From Asticcacaulis machinosus (GTDB taxonomy: Bacteria > Pseudomonadota > Alphaproteobacteria > Caulobacterales > Caulobacteraceae), in contig NZ_JAQQKV010000002.1 of assembly GCF_028550435.1 (NCBI RefSeq), positions 1,081,599-1,145,598 of the forward strand: DNA of 64,000 bases, written 5' to 3'. The translations under genes and the position numbers were made by a program. The notes beneath the pieces were generated by a model. That model worked only from the letters and a program-made list of their open reading frames with translations. It ran no database searches and was not told the origin of the DNA. Shown piece after piece: positions 1 to 9,123 of the stretch (the stretch's first letter is position 1; each line of letters starts with the position of its first letter).

Positions 1-39
1 TGGTACAAGCCCTAAAGAAAGTTGTTTCAAAGACCTGCC

Positions 40-708
40 ATGAGCGATCGCCGTAAAGACATGCCCGTTAAGGACCCGGCTTCAAAGGATGTGACCCCGC
101 GCGATACGCCGAAGTCGCGGCGCACCCGCACGCAGATTCTCGATACCGCCATGCGGTTGTTCGCGGAACTGGGTTACGACCGTGCCGGCAATGCCGCTAT
201 CGCCGAGGCCTGCGGTCTGACGCGCGGGGCGATGCTGTATCATTTTCCGACCCGTGAAGCGCTGGTCGAAGCCGCGGCCTGGTATATACATGCCGCCAGA
301 GAGGCTATGTTCGAGGCGGAAGCCGCCAAGCTTAAACCCGGTCAGGATGCGCTGGACGGGGCGGTCGATGCTTATTGGCGCCTGCTGTCATCCGTGCCGT
401 TCTCAGCCTTTTTGGCGCTTGAGCGGGCGGCCCGTCAGGATGCGGATGTTGCCAAGGCCATTCGTCCGGCTCAGGAAGCCTTTGATCAGGGCGCTATGGG
501 CAATGCCACGCCGGGCTTTATCACGGCCGGGATCGATGCCCGCTTTCAGGCCAGCCGCGATCTGGCGCGCTTTGCCCTGGATGGTTTGCACCGTGCGGCC
601 CTGACCTATGATCAGCCCGAACGCGTTGAAAACCTGATCAATGTCATTAAACGCGCCCTGCATATGCTCAACCGCAAGGGCGATGTGCATGATCTTTGGG
701 TTGATTAA
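40..708 (+). CDS. TetR/AcrR family transcriptional regulator
   Basis: Predicted DNA-binding repressor of 222 residues, close to the usual TetR length. An N-terminal helix-turn-helix is visible: RRTRTQILDTAMRLFAELG, then a recognition region around GLTRGAMLYHFPTREALVEA. The first 30 or so residues are a charged, proline-containing tail before the HTH. The C-terminal half is the helical ligand/dimer domain, which is not conserved enough to name a ligand. The open frame extends upstream to a TTG at 22. I prefer ATG 40, and ATG 61 is also possible because neither has a strong ribosome binding site. The next gene overlaps its 3' end, suggesting co-transcription with the DUF924 gene. Confidence 0.85.
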   Translation: MSDRRKDMPVKDPASKDVTPRDTPKSRRTRTQILDTAMRLFAELGYDRAGNAAIAEACGLTRGAMLYHFPTREALVEAAAWYIHAAREAMFEAEAAKLKPGQDALDGAVDAYWRLLSSVPFSAFLALERAARQDADVAKAIRPAQEAFDQGAMGNATPGFITAGIDARFQASRDLARFALDGLHRAALTYDQPERVENLINVIKRALHMLNRKGDVHDLWVD

Positions 709-1237
709 GCCCTCACAGGTCATCGACTTCTGGCGTGAGGCTGGCGCTGAGGCGTGGTTTGCCAAAAACGATGACTTCGATGCCCGCTTTACCGCGTTTT
801 GCCACGACCTGCACATGCAGGCAGCGGCGCGGCGGCTGGATGACTGGGCGCAGACGGCGCAGGGGGCGCTGGCCCTTCTGATTTTGCTGGATCAATTTCC
901 GCGTAATGCCTTTCGCGGCACGGCCCATATGTTCGCTACTGATCCACTGGCGCGCACGGTCGCAGAGGCGACCATTGCCGTCGGTCAGGATATGGAGATT
1001 GAGCCTCTGCTGCGCGGTTTTATCTATCTGCCATTTATGCACTCAGAGGATCTGGCCGATCAGAAACGCAGTGTGCGTCTGAATACGCCGCTAGGTGGCG
1101 ACAGTTTGGAATATGCCATAGTTCACCGCGACATCATTGCCCGTTTTGGCCGGTTTCCACACCGTAATACGGTGCTGGGGCGCGCAACGACACCGCAGGA
1201 GGCGGCCTTTCTGGCTGACGGTGGCTTTGCGGGTTGA
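689..1237 (+). CDS. DUF924 family protein
   Basis: About 182 residues matching the conserved DUF924 pattern: an early FW motif (VIDFWREAG), WF followed by FDARF, LLDQFPRNAFRGT, FIYLPFMHSEDL, and the C-terminal HRDIIARFGRFPHRN then LGR and TPQEAAFL. The family is alpha-helical, TPR-like and of unknown biochemical function. The reading frame is open further upstream, but ATG 689 has AAGGG at 676-680 in good position; ATG 683 is the alternative. The gene starts inside the 3' end of the TetR gene, so translational coupling is likely. Confidence 0.85.
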   Translation: MIFGLIKPSQVIDFWREAGAEAWFAKNDDFDARFTAFCHDLHMQAAARRLDDWAQTAQGALALLILLDQFPRNAFRGTAHMFATDPLARTVAEATIAVGQDMEIEPLLRGFIYLPFMHSEDLADQKRSVRLNTPLGGDSLEYAIVHRDIIARFGRFPHRNTVLGRATTPQEAAFLADGGFAG

Positions 1238-1307
1238 GAATCGTCTGGCCTGACGGGGGCATAGCTGGTATTTCCGGCGCCTTTCATAGTTTACCCCGTG
1301 GCCCATC

Positions 1308-1673
1308 ATGCGTTTTCTGCTCCGTTCCAAAATCCACAATGCCTATGTGACCGAAGCCAATCTGGCCTATATCGGCTCGATCACCATTGACGAAGACCTG
1401 ATGGATGCGGTCGGTTTGTGGGAAGGTGAAAAGGTTCTGGTGGTGTCCAATACTTCGGGCGCGCGGCTTGAAACCTATGTCATTACCGGTGAGCGCGGAT
1501 CAGGCAAGATTGCCATGAATGGGGCGGCGGCACACCTGATTGCCGAAGCTGAGCAAATCATCATCATGGGATTTGAATTGACCTCTGATCCAGTTGTCCC
1601 CAGAGTCGTGCTGGTTGACCGTGAAAACAAGCTTGACCGGTACTTGTCGGAAACCCCTTCGACGATTCTTTAA
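1308..1673 (+). CDS. panD: aspartate 1-decarboxylase (PanD)
   Basis: Makes beta-alanine from L-aspartate for pantothenate and coenzyme A synthesis. It is a pyruvoyl enzyme made as a proenzyme. The sequence shows [12 protein letters not shown], then [13 protein letters not shown], where self-cleavage between Gly23 and Ser24 should create the pyruvoyl group. [14 protein letters not shown] and NGAAAHL follow. The length of 121 residues is normal, with a slightly extended C-terminus ([12 protein letters not shown]) compared with short PanD forms. It stands alone; panB and panC are not in the window. Confidence 0.96.
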   Translation: MRFLLRSKIHNAYVTEANLAYIGSITIDEDLMDAVGLWEGEKVLVVSNTSGARLETYVITGERGSGKIAMNGAAAHLIAEAEQIIIMGFELTSDPVVPRVVLVDRENKLDRYLSETPSTIL

Positions 1674-1800
1674 TCCGTACACGCCGTAGGGGAAATCGGC
1701 CAATCCCAAGCCCTGTTTGGGATCGCTTAAACACCCACAGGGTTATGCACTGCGTTAGGACTTTTTTAACCAAAAACCGTTTGACGAAACCGCGTTTCAG

Positions 1801-1847
1801 GCCCCATATTTGGTTCGGGCAGTAGGGGTCGGCACTAGATATAGTGT
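1801..1847 (+). promoter_or_regulatory. pair of NrdR boxes upstream of nrdA
   Basis: Two 16-bp boxes with centres exactly 31 bp apart: GCCCCATATTTGGTTC at 1801-1816 and GCACTAGATATAGTGT at 1832-1847. The second is a near-perfect match to the NrdR consensus acaCwAtATaTwGtgt; the first keeps the core C-ATAT-T-GT. NrdR is a zinc/ATP-cone repressor that binds paired boxes about three helical turns apart in front of ribonucleotide reductase genes. The boxes lie 62-108 bp before the chosen nrdA start. Confidence 0.72.
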
Positions 1848-1908
1848 TCACGCTATAGGCTTTGTGAGCTCCGGGCTGGAGCGTTTTTTGCTTTTTTGGG
1901 TGAGTTGT

Positions 1909-3783
1909 ATGTCCGTAAATGATGCCGTCAAGCGTGAATCCGTGCCGATGATGAAGTCCTTTATGGAGGTTCGCCCCAAGGCGCGCGCCGAATTCAAGCT
2001 GGTAAAACAAGTGGTTACCGATCCGTCACGGGATGCCGTGCTGACTGACTTCGGCAAAAAGACTCTGGATGACCGCTACCTGATGCCGGGGGAATCCTAT
2101 CAGGATATGTTTGCGCGTGTGGCCACCACCTATGCCGACGACGCCGAACATGCCCAGCGCATCTATGACTATATTTCGCAATTGTGGTTCATGCCGGCGA
2201 CGCCGGTGCTGTCGAACGGCGGTGCGTCGCGCGGTTTGCCGATCTCGTGCTTTCTGAATTCGGTGCCGGACAGCCTTGAGGGCATTGTCGGCACCTGGAA
2301 CGAAAACGTCGCTCTGGCGTCGAACGGCGGTGGTATCGGTACCTATTGGGGCGGCGTGCGCTCCATCGGTGAAAAGGTCAAGGGTGCCGGTCAGACCTCA
2401 GGCATCATTCCGTTTATCCGCGTGATGGATTCGCTGACCTTGGCGATCTCTCAGGGGTCGCTGCGCCGCGGTTCGGCCGCCGTCTATATCGATATCCACC
2501 ACCCTGAAATCGAAGAATTCCTCGAAATCCGCAAGCCGTCGGGCGACTTTAACCGTAAGGCGCTTAACCTGCACCACGGCATTTCGATCACTGACGAATT
2601 TATGGAAGCGGTACGTGACGGCAATCCGTTCGGCCTGCGCTCGCCCAAGAATGACGAGATCATCAAGTTTGTCGATGCCCGTGCCCTGTGGCAGAAAATT
2701 CTTGAAATCCGCATGCAGACGGGTGAGCCCTATCTGATCTTTGCCGACACCGTGAACCGTGCGATGCCGCAGCATCAGCGCGAACTGGGCCTGAAGGTGC
2801 GTCAGTCGAACCTGTGCGCGGAAATTATGCTGCACACCGGCGCTGACCATCTGAACCGCGACCGCACCGCCGTATGCTGCCTGTCGTCGGTCAATGCCGA
2901 GACCTTCCTGGAATGGCGCGATCACCCGCGCTTTGTCGAAGACATCATGCGCTTCCTCGATAATGTCCTCGAAGACTTCATCCAGAGCGCGCCCAATTCT
3001 ATGGAAGCGGCGGTATATTCGGCGCAACGTGAGCGTTCGGTGGGCTTAGGCCTGATGGGCTTCCACTCCTTCCTGCAATCTCAAGGGGTTGCGTTTGAAT
3101 CGGCTATGGCCAAGTCGTGGAATCTGCGCCTGTTTAAGCACCTGCGCCGTGAAGCCGACAAGGCGTCCGTCAAGCTGGCTGAAGAACGCGGTGCCTGCCT
3201 CGATGCCGCCGAGCGCGGCGTCATGGAACGCTTCTCGCACAAATTGGCCATCGCGCCGACCGCCTCGATCTCGATCATCTGCGGCGGGACGTCGGCAGGT
3301 ATCGAGCCGATTCCGGCCAATATCTATACCCATAAAACCCTGTCGGGTTCATTCGCGGTCAAGAACCCTTATCTCAAGGCGCTGCTGGCCGAAAAAGGTC
3401 TCGATACGCTCGAAATCTGGGATTCGATCGTGGAGCATGAAGGCTCGATCCAGCATCTGGACGCTCTAAGCGACGACGAAAAGGATATCTTCAAAACCGC
3501 GTTTGAAATCGATCAGCGTTGGGTGGTTGAACTGGCCGCTGACCGTGCGCCGGAAATCTGCCAGTCGCAGTCGCTCAATATCTTCCTGCCCGGCGACGTC
3601 GATAAGTGGGATCTGCACATGCTGCACTGGACCGCGTGGGAACAGGGCGTCAAATCGCTTTATTATCTGCGTTCAAAGTCGGTGCAACGCGCCGCCTTTG
3701 CGGGCTCGGAAGGCAAGGAAGCGGTCGTGTCGATGGCCAATGCCGCTAAGACTGACTATGAAGAATGCTTGGCTTGCCAGTAA
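1909..3783 (+). CDS. nrdA: class I ribonucleotide reductase alpha subunit (NrdA)
   Basis: Large catalytic subunit that reduces ribonucleoside diphosphates to deoxyribonucleotides with NrdB. 624 residues from ATG 1909. An in-frame extension to 1810 would run over the NrdR boxes and is rejected. Catalytic residues are visible: Cys114 (ISCFLNS), Asn301-x-Cys303-x-Glu305 (NLCAEI), the cysteine of CCLSS (323/324), and the C-terminal redox pair in EECLACQ. The protein begins almost directly with the RNR N-terminal helical domain (DAVLTDFGKKTLDD) and shows no room for an ATP-cone, so the usual overall activity site seems absent. nrdB is encoded 17 kb away on the other strand. It is followed by an intrinsic terminator. 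Confidence 0.95.
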   Translation: MSVNDAVKRESVPMMKSFMEVRPKARAEFKLVKQVVTDPSRDAVLTDFGKKTLDDRYLMPGESYQDMFARVATTYADDAEHAQRIYDYISQLWFMPATPVLSNGGASRGLPISCFLNSVPDSLEGIVGTWNENVALASNGGGIGTYWGGVRSIGEKVKGAGQTSGIIPFIRVMDSLTLAISQGSLRRGSAAVYIDIHHPEIEEFLEIRKPSGDFNRKALNLHHGISITDEFMEAVRDGNPFGLRSPKNDEIIKFVDARALWQKILEIRMQTGEPYLIFADTVNRAMPQHQRELGLKVRQSNLCAEIMLHTGADHLNRDRTAVCCLSSVNAETFLEWRDHPRFVEDIMRFLDNVLEDFIQSAPNSMEAAVYSAQRERSVGLGLMGFHSFLQSQGVAFESAMAKSWNLRLFKHLRREADKASVKLAEERGACLDAAERGVMERFSHKLAIAPTASISIICGGTSAGIEPIPANIYTHKTLSGSFAVKNPYLKALLAEKGLDTLEIWDSIVEHEGSIQHLDALSDDEKDIFKTAFEIDQRWVVELAADRAPEICQSQSLNIFLPGDVDKWDLHMLHWTAWEQGVKSLYYLRSKSVQRAAFAGSEGKEAVVSMANAAKTDYEECLACQ

Positions 3784-3810
3784 AAATCGCGGTCTTTGGC
3801 CGATTATGTC

Positions 3811-3884
3811 GTTGCCGTCGCTTGCAGGTACTATCTGTACCTGCGGCGCTAGGCGCCTAATACTCGCCACAAATCTCACGATTT
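3811..3884. repeat. REP-like palindromic repeat, copy 1
   Basis: A 48-bp unit (3811-3858) containing the perfect inverted repeat GCAGGTAC / GTACCTGC (3824-3831, 3837-3844) with a 5-nt loop, followed by a tail ending in aaatctcacgattt. A second copy lies at 33021-33068 with 4 mismatches in 48, also followed by the same tail but with a longer spacer. It sits just after nrdA and before the terminator. It is a short dispersed intergenic element; no coding function is seen. Confidence 0.7.
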
Positions 3885-3910
3885 TTAATCAGCGCAATAG
3901 TAACAAAAGC

Positions 3911-3946
3911 AAAAAATCCCATTGGATAATTCCGATGGGATTTTTT
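3911..3946. terminator. bidirectional intrinsic terminator between nrdA and tadC
   Basis: AAAAAATCCCAT and ATGGGATTTTTT form a 12-bp stem with the T-run on both strands, so it can end nrdA transcripts (+) and the Tad operon (-), which converge here. Confidence 0.88.
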
Positions 3947-3957
3947 CGTTATTGACC

Positions 3958-4001
3958 CATCTCAAAGTATTTTGGCCAGAAGGGCCACAAACTTTGAGAT
4001 G
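3958..4001 (-). terminator. hairpin directly after tadC
   Basis: CATCTCAAAGT (3958-3968) pairs perfectly with ACTTTGAGATG (3991-4001), with an inner TGGCC/GGCCA stem. It begins 3 nt after the tadC stop. There is no T-run of its own; it probably stabilises the mRNA end ahead of the terminator at 3911-3946. Confidence 0.5.
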
Positions 4002-4004
4002 AAA

Positions 4005-4973
4005 TCACTTCTTCATATCCATGATCTTGAGGGCAACAGGGCCAAGGATCACCAGAAACAGCACGGGTAAGAAAAACACGATCATCGGCACGGTCAACTG
4101 TGCCGGCAGGGCGGCGGCTTTTTTCTCGGCGGCCGACATACGCATTTCGCGGTTTTCCTTGGCCATGACCCGCAGGGCCGACCCCAGCGGCGTACCGAAT
4201 TTTTCCGCCTGAATCATGGCCGTGCACACCGACTTGATGCCGGGGTGGTTGGTGCGGCGTGACAGGCCCTCATAGGCCAGACGGCGTTCCGGCAGGTAGG
4301 ACAGTTCCGCCACCAGCAGGGATAACTCTTCGGCCAGCTCAATTGAACTGGCGCCGATTTCCTGTGACACTTTCTGAATGGCGCTTTCGACCGACATGCC
4401 GGCCTCAACGCTGATCAGCAACAGATCGAGCGCATCGGGAAAGGCCGCGACAATGGAGTCCCGGCGCTTGGAGGCCAGGTTTTTAATATAAATGTTCGGT
4501 GCATAATAGCCGGCGACCAGTGCGCCCACGACTGCCAAAAGCTTCATATTCGGCTGCATCACACCCGGATTAATCACCAGCACATAAAGCGCTGCGGAGG
4601 CGGCCAGCACAAACGGCATGACAAAACGAAAGAAGTAAAAGGTCGAAACCGGACGTGGGCCGCGAAACCCGGCCATGGCCAGACTGTCGACCACCTTGGG
4701 GTCTTCGAGCAGGGTCTTAAGGTTCAGCCGCTCAACGATCTGTTTGTAAACGCCTTCGTCACGTTGTCTCAGGCCGGAATCCTTATTGATGTTCAGGCGC
4801 GATTGGCGGCGCAGTTCGTCACGGCGGTGAGCGACGGCCTTGAGGCGCTTATCCAGTTCCTGGCCGGTGACCATGCTTTTGCCGATGGTGATGCAGGTGA
4901 AGAACACAAGCACCGCCACCCCGATCGCAATCAGGTTACCCGGTTCCATGATGAGGGCGGCAAAATCAGTCAT
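4005..4973 (-). CDS. tadC: Tad pilus platform protein TadC (CpaH-like)
   Basis: Inner-membrane platform component of the Flp pilus machine, type II secretion F family. 322 residues with an N-terminal membrane segment (LIAIGVAVLVFFTCITIG), a basic cytoplasmic stretch, hydrophobic segments around FVLAASAALYVLVI and LLAVVGALVAGYYAP, the T2SSF domain (DALDLLLISVEAGMSVESAI to MAKENREMRMSAAEKKA), and a terminal anchor MIVFFLPVLFLVILGPV. It follows tadB by 8 nt and is the last gene of the minus-strand Cpa/Tad operon. In Caulobacter the equivalent is called CpaH. TadB and TadC are thought to work as a pair beneath the pilus with the CpaF ATPase. Confidence 0.92.
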   Translation of the reverse strand: MTDFAALIMEPGNLIAIGVAVLVFFTCITIGKSMVTGQELDKRLKAVAHRRDELRRQSRLNINKDSGLRQRDEGVYKQIVERLNLKTLLEDPKVVDSLAMAGFRGPRPVSTFYFFRFVMPFVLAASAALYVLVINPGVMQPNMKLLAVVGALVAGYYAPNIYIKNLASKRRDSIVAAFPDALDLLLISVEAGMSVESAIQKVSQEIGASSIELAEELSLLVAELSYLPERRLAYEGLSRRTNHPGIKSVCTAMIQAEKFGTPLGSALRVMAKENREMRMSAAEKKAAALPAQLTVPMIVFFLPVLFLVILGPVALKIMDMKK

Positions 4974-4981
4974 GTGTCCGT

Positions 4982-5959
4982 CTACATCTTGAAGTTAATC
5001 ATTTTACGCATCGACAAAATGCCGAGCCCCATCCACACCAGACCGGCCGCCAGCATCATCTGACCGCGCGGATCGGTAAACATGACGCGGATATAGTCAG
5101 GCCGCGACAGGAAAATCATGACAGCCACGCCCGGCGGTAGCGAACCGATGATCGAGGCTGAGGCAATGGCTTCGGACGACAGGGCCTTAACCTTTTCGCG
5201 CATCATCTTACGGGCGCGCAGGACGTTCGACAGGTTTTGCAAGGCTTCGGCCAGGTTGCCGCCGGTCTTTTGCTGGATCGCCAGTACAATGGTGAAAAAC
5301 TTTAGTTCCGGCGTCGGCAGACGCTCATACATGATGTCGAGCGCTTCGACGATCGTTCGGCCGCCACCTATATTGTCGACCAGCCGCTGAAATTCCGGGC
5401 CAAGAGGGGCCGCACCTTCACGGGCAATGACTTTTAGTGAATCGTGTACCGGCAGGCCCGATTTGATGCCGCGCGTCAGGATATCGAGGGCGTCGGGGAA
5501 ATCACGGGTGAATTTCTTCTGGCGACCATTGGCCATAAAGCTTAACACCCAACGCGGCAGTCCGTAACCGGCGCCAAAGCCGGCACCCAGCGCCACAAGG
5601 GCATTGGGTTTAAGTAAAAATACACCGACCGCGCACACAACCCCCAAAATAACGCTGGTGACCCAAAAACGGGTCAGATTGGGGGTTAAACCGGCATGGG
5701 TCATACGCGCTGTCAGGGTCAGGCGCGCTTTGCGTTCCTTGCGCTCAGCCTCTTTCAGTTGCAGCATGATGGCCTTGCGGCGTTCTTCGGGGGTGCGGCT
5801 TTGGCTTTTCTGGCGCTTGGCGCGGCTGGGATCCGCCGCAGCAATGGCCTGAGCACGCTTGACGGCCACCTGAGAACCGTTGCCGTCTGACGTCAGCACA
5901 TAGCCAAGGCTGGCCAGAATGACGAAGCTCAAGACCGCAATGAGGATTGTGGTGAGCAT
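4982..5959 (-). CDS. tadB: Tad pilus platform protein TadB (CpaG-like)
   Basis: Inner-membrane partner of TadC. 325 residues: N-terminal membrane helix (ILIAVLSFVILASLGYVLT), a basic, glutamate-rich cytoplasmic linker (RAKRQKSQSRTPEERRKA), paired helices near WVTSVILGVVCAVGVFLL, the T2SSF domain (FPDALDILTRGIKSGLPVHDSL through GNLAEALQNLSNVLRARKMM), and C-terminal helices. It lies between cpaF (2 nt upstream) and tadC (8 nt downstream), so the three are translated from one message. The order matches Caulobacter cpaF-cpaG-cpaH. Confidence 0.92.
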   Translation of the reverse strand: MLTTILIAVLSFVILASLGYVLTSDGNGSQVAVKRAQAIAAADPSRAKRQKSQSRTPEERRKAIMLQLKEAERKERKARLTLTARMTHAGLTPNLTRFWVTSVILGVVCAVGVFLLKPNALVALGAGFGAGYGLPRWVLSFMANGRQKKFTRDFPDALDILTRGIKSGLPVHDSLKVIAREGAAPLGPEFQRLVDNIGGGRTIVEALDIMYERLPTPELKFFTIVLAIQQKTGGNLAEALQNLSNVLRARKMMREKVKALSSEAIASASIIGSLPPGVAVMIFLSRPDYIRVMFTDPRGQMMLAAGLVWMGLGILSMRKMINFKM

Positions 5960-5961
5960 GG

Positions 5962-7536
5962 TTATTCTGCCGCGTCCAAAGCTTCAGCCAGTTCGCGCTC
6001 TAAGCCGTAATAGCGGGCGCGATCCCAGAAGCGCGGGCGGCCGATGCCGGTAGAGCGGTGGCGGCCCATGATCTTGCCGTCTTTGTCCTCGCCTTCGATG
6101 TCATAGATAAACAGATCCTGGGTGATAATCACATCGCCTTCGAGGCCCAGAACTTCGGTGACGTGAGTGATACGGCGTGACCCGTCACGCAGACGGGCGG
6201 CCTGCACAATGATATCAATCGAGCCTACGATCATTTCGCGGATGGTTCGCGACGGCAGGCCATAGCCGCCCATAGTGATCATCGATTCCAGACGCGAGAT
6301 AGCTTCGCGCGGGGAGTTGGCGTGCAGTGTACCCATCGATCCGTCGTGGCCGGTGTTCATGGCCTGAAGCAAATCGAAGGCTTCGGGGCCACGGACTTCG
6401 CCGACGATGATACGCTCAGGCCGCATCCGCAGACAGTTCTTAACCAGATCGCGCATCGAAATCATGCCTTGACCCTCAAGATTGGGGGGACGGGTTTCAA
6501 GGCGCACCACATGCGGCTGCTGAAGCTGTAGTTCGGCAGCGTCTTCGCAGGTCACGACCCGTTCGGTCGGGTCAATAAAGGCGGTGAGCGTGTTGAGCAG
6601 GGTTGTCTTGCCCGAACCGGTACCGCCTGAGATCAGCACGTTACAGCGTGATGCCCCGATAACGCCTAAAACCCGCGCGCCTTCGGGGCTGATGGATTTA
6701 AACTCCACCAGATTGCGCATAGTCAGCTTGTCTTTTTTAAACTTACGGATGGTCAGGGTCGGGCCATCGAGTGCCAGTGGCGGGGCGATGACGTTCACCC
6801 GCGATCCGTCGGGCAGACGGGCGTCACAGATGGGGGAACTTTCATCGACGCGGCGACCGACCTGAGAGACGATCCGCTGACAGATGTTCATCAGTTGCTG
6901 GTTGTCGCGGAAACGGACATTGGTCAGTTGCACCTTGCCGCCGACTTCGATGAACACGCGCTGAGCGCCGTTCACCATAATATCGGCGATGTCGTCGCGC
7001 GCCAGCAGTGGCTCCAGCGGGCCATAGCCCAGAACATCGTTGATGATGTCCTGAATCAGGTTGTCCTGCTCGGACACCGACATGGAGACGTTTTTGATGG
7101 CCACCAGTTCGGCGACGATATCGCGGATTTCTTCGGCAGCCGCCTTGTGATCGAGCTGAGCCAACTGGGCCAGATCAATCGTGTTCAGCAGGGCGTTGAA
7201 AATGGCCGTCTTGGTCGCGTGATAGTAGTCCGACTGCTCACGCACGATCTCGGTGACCGCCTGCGCCTTATGCAGTTGATCCAAACCTTGCGCCAGTTTA
7301 GCGGTCGCGGGGGCAGCTTCACGTTTTTCCGGAACGGCGTCGGGTTTGCGAGCAGGCTTTTCCGCCGCGCGGGCTTTTTCGGCAGATGGTTTGCCGCCTA
7401 AGGCTTGGGTGCGTGTGGCCGCAGGTTCGGGGGCGGGCTCAGCCACAGCCACAGCCACAGGGGCACCTGCCGCCGAGGGCGCGGGCTTGCTGCCAAAGCC
7501 GCTTTTTACCTGTTCGCCGGGACGCTTTCCAAACAC
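5962..7536 (-). CDS. cpaF: Tad pilus motor ATPase CpaF/TadA
   Basis: Hexameric type II/IV secretion ATPase that powers Flp pilus extension (and retraction in Caulobacter). 524 residues from GTG 7536, after an AGG-type site overlapping the cpaE end. Residues 1-80 are an Ala/Pro/Lys-rich, probably disordered tail. The N-terminal regulatory domain follows (GPLEPLLARDDIADIMVNG). Then come the Walker A loop GGTGSGKTT at about 304-312, the Asp box/Walker B region (GEVRGPEAFDLLQAMNTGHDG) and the His box (GTLHANSPREAISRL). All catalytic motifs are intact. It lies between the CpaE ATPase and the platform proteins. Confidence 0.95.
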   Translation of the reverse strand: MFGKRPGEQVKSGFGSKPAPSAAGAPVAVAVAEPAPEPAATRTQALGGKPSAEKARAAEKPARKPDAVPEKREAAPATAKLAQGLDQLHKAQAVTEIVREQSDYYHATKTAIFNALLNTIDLAQLAQLDHKAAAEEIRDIVAELVAIKNVSMSVSEQDNLIQDIINDVLGYGPLEPLLARDDIADIMVNGAQRVFIEVGGKVQLTNVRFRDNQQLMNICQRIVSQVGRRVDESSPICDARLPDGSRVNVIAPPLALDGPTLTIRKFKKDKLTMRNLVEFKSISPEGARVLGVIGASRCNVLISGGTGSGKTTLLNTLTAFIDPTERVVTCEDAAELQLQQPHVVRLETRPPNLEGQGMISMRDLVKNCLRMRPERIIVGEVRGPEAFDLLQAMNTGHDGSMGTLHANSPREAISRLESMITMGGYGLPSRTIREMIVGSIDIIVQAARLRDGSRRITHVTEVLGLEGDVIITQDLFIYDIEGEDKDGKIMGRHRSTGIGRPRFWDRARYYGLERELAEALDAAE

Positions 7537-7544
7537 CTATGGCC

Positions 7545-9110
7545 TCACTTCTTGAACAGCTTGGCGAGGAAGGATTTGGGTGCCTTGACCTCGACCTGAC
7601 GGCCGGTGAGTACAGCGGTCAACTGGGTCAGGCCTTCGTGTACCTTTGAGGTCGGGGCGCATTCGGCAATCATCTGACCGTTATTGGAGGCCTGACCGAA
7701 CAGTTTGGCATCAAAGGGGATCACGGCGGCGGGCGTCAGGCCAATGGCGGCGGTGAAATCCTTGACCGGAATTTCCGGGCGGCCGGGCATTTCGGTCTGG
7801 TTCAGCACCAGCTTAGGCGCGGCGTCATTGGGCCGGAAGGTTTTCAACAGGTCGACAATGTTCTTGGCATTGCGCAGTGAGGCCAGATCGGGCGTTGCCA
7901 CAATCACCACATCATCGGCGGTAATAAGGTTTTTCTTCAGCCACGGCGTCCAGACATGGGGCAGATCCATGACGATATAGGGGGCGGATGAGCGGATTTT
8001 GCGCGTCACGTCCTCATAGGCATCTTCACCGGCGGTGTAGTCCTGATCGAGCGAGGCCGGGGCCGAAAACAGCGACAGGCGCTCCCCGCACTTGGTCAGC
8101 ATCCGGTCGAGCAGCACCGGATCAAGGCGGTCAGGCTCATTGAGTGCATCGGCCATGCCCTGCAGCGGGTCCTGATTGAAATCGAGACCGGCGGTGCCGA
8201 ACGGCAGATCGTAATCGACAATGACTGTGTTCGATTGCAGGCTTTCGGACAGGTTGTAGGCAAAATTGTGGGCCAGTGACGACGATCCTGCCCCGCCGCG
8301 GGCACCGACAAAGGCAATCGCACGCCCGACAAATGGTGTGTCGGGGTCGGTAAACAGCGACGCGATCGACTTGATTAGTTGCAGGGGCTGAACAGGGGCC
8401 ACCATATATTCGCTGACACCCTGACGCATCAGCTCACGGTAGAGCTGGATGTCATTATGGGCACCGATGACCACGACCTTGGTGCCGGCATCGCAGACCT
8501 GAGCCAGATCGGTCAGTTCGTTCATCAAATCACGGCCACGCGAATGGCTTTCGACGATAATCAGAGAGGGTGTTGGCTGATCACCATAGGCATGGATGGC
8601 TTCGGATATGCCGCCCGTGCGCACCATGCACTGGGCGCGGGTCATGCGACGATCGGCAGATACGGTCTCGCAGACCTGAGCGCTGTCATCGGATTCCATG
8701 AAAAAATGAATGCCGATGCGCGGGATCGATACCGTATCGTAATCGTCATCATCCATGAACGGGTTGATCGCGGGTGCACTGTAGGCCGCTGAGGTGGCGG
8801 GCCTTAGGGGGATATCGGCTTCGTCCAGAAACGGATCGGTAATGCCGCCCACAGTGCTGGCTTCTACGCGCGCTAAAGATTGACTGGACAAGGCTTGGGG
8901 CGCCAGTTCGGGGGTGATCAGATCCAGATCGCCCTCATAGTCTTCGTCGAAGTCGTATCCGGCCTGGGCTGTGTTGTGGGCCAAACCCTGACCAAAGCTG
9001 TCATTCGCATCAAAGGTTTCAAACGGATCGGGTACATTGCCGACCGATGGAAAAGCATCGTCGTCGAAAGGATCTTTAATCCGGCTATGTGAATTCGGTG
9101 TCGCAGACAT
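7545..9110 (-). CDS. cpaE: pilus localisation ATPase CpaE (TadZ-like, MinD/ParA family)
   Basis: Polar localisation factor of the Tad pilus. 521 residues from ATG 9110, which has AAGGT just upstream; the frame is open to 9230 but the extension overlaps the cpaD end without a better start. The first 150 residues are acidic and low complexity. A receiver-like domain follows (PTPSLIIVESHSRGRDLMNELTDL, MRQGVSEYMVAPVQPLQLI), then a MinD/ParA-type ATPase with a deviant P-loop GARGGAGSSSLAHNFA, DYDLPFGTAGLDF, and VDLLKTFRP. Deviant P-loops are usual in CpaE/TadZ. In Caulobacter CpaE is needed to place the secretin at one pole. Confidence 0.9.
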   Translation of the reverse strand: MSATPNSHSRIKDPFDDDAFPSVGNVPDPFETFDANDSFGQGLAHNTAQAGYDFDEDYEGDLDLITPELAPQALSSQSLARVEASTVGGITDPFLDEADIPLRPATSAAYSAPAINPFMDDDDYDTVSIPRIGIHFFMESDDSAQVCETVSADRRMTRAQCMVRTGGISEAIHAYGDQPTPSLIIVESHSRGRDLMNELTDLAQVCDAGTKVVVIGAHNDIQLYRELMRQGVSEYMVAPVQPLQLIKSIASLFTDPDTPFVGRAIAFVGARGGAGSSSLAHNFAYNLSESLQSNTVIVDYDLPFGTAGLDFNQDPLQGMADALNEPDRLDPVLLDRMLTKCGERLSLFSAPASLDQDYTAGEDAYEDVTRKIRSSAPYIVMDLPHVWTPWLKKNLITADDVVIVATPDLASLRNAKNIVDLLKTFRPNDAAPKLVLNQTEMPGRPEIPVKDFTAAIGLTPAAVIPFDAKLFGQASNNGQMIAECAPTSKVHEGLTQLTAVLTGRQVEVKAPKSFLAKLFKK

Positions 9111-9123
9111 GGTTGACCTTACC

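Noticed and set aside
1810..1908. N-terminal extension of nrdA
   Set aside because: It would code through the NrdR box pair; ATG 1909 gives a family-like N-terminus.
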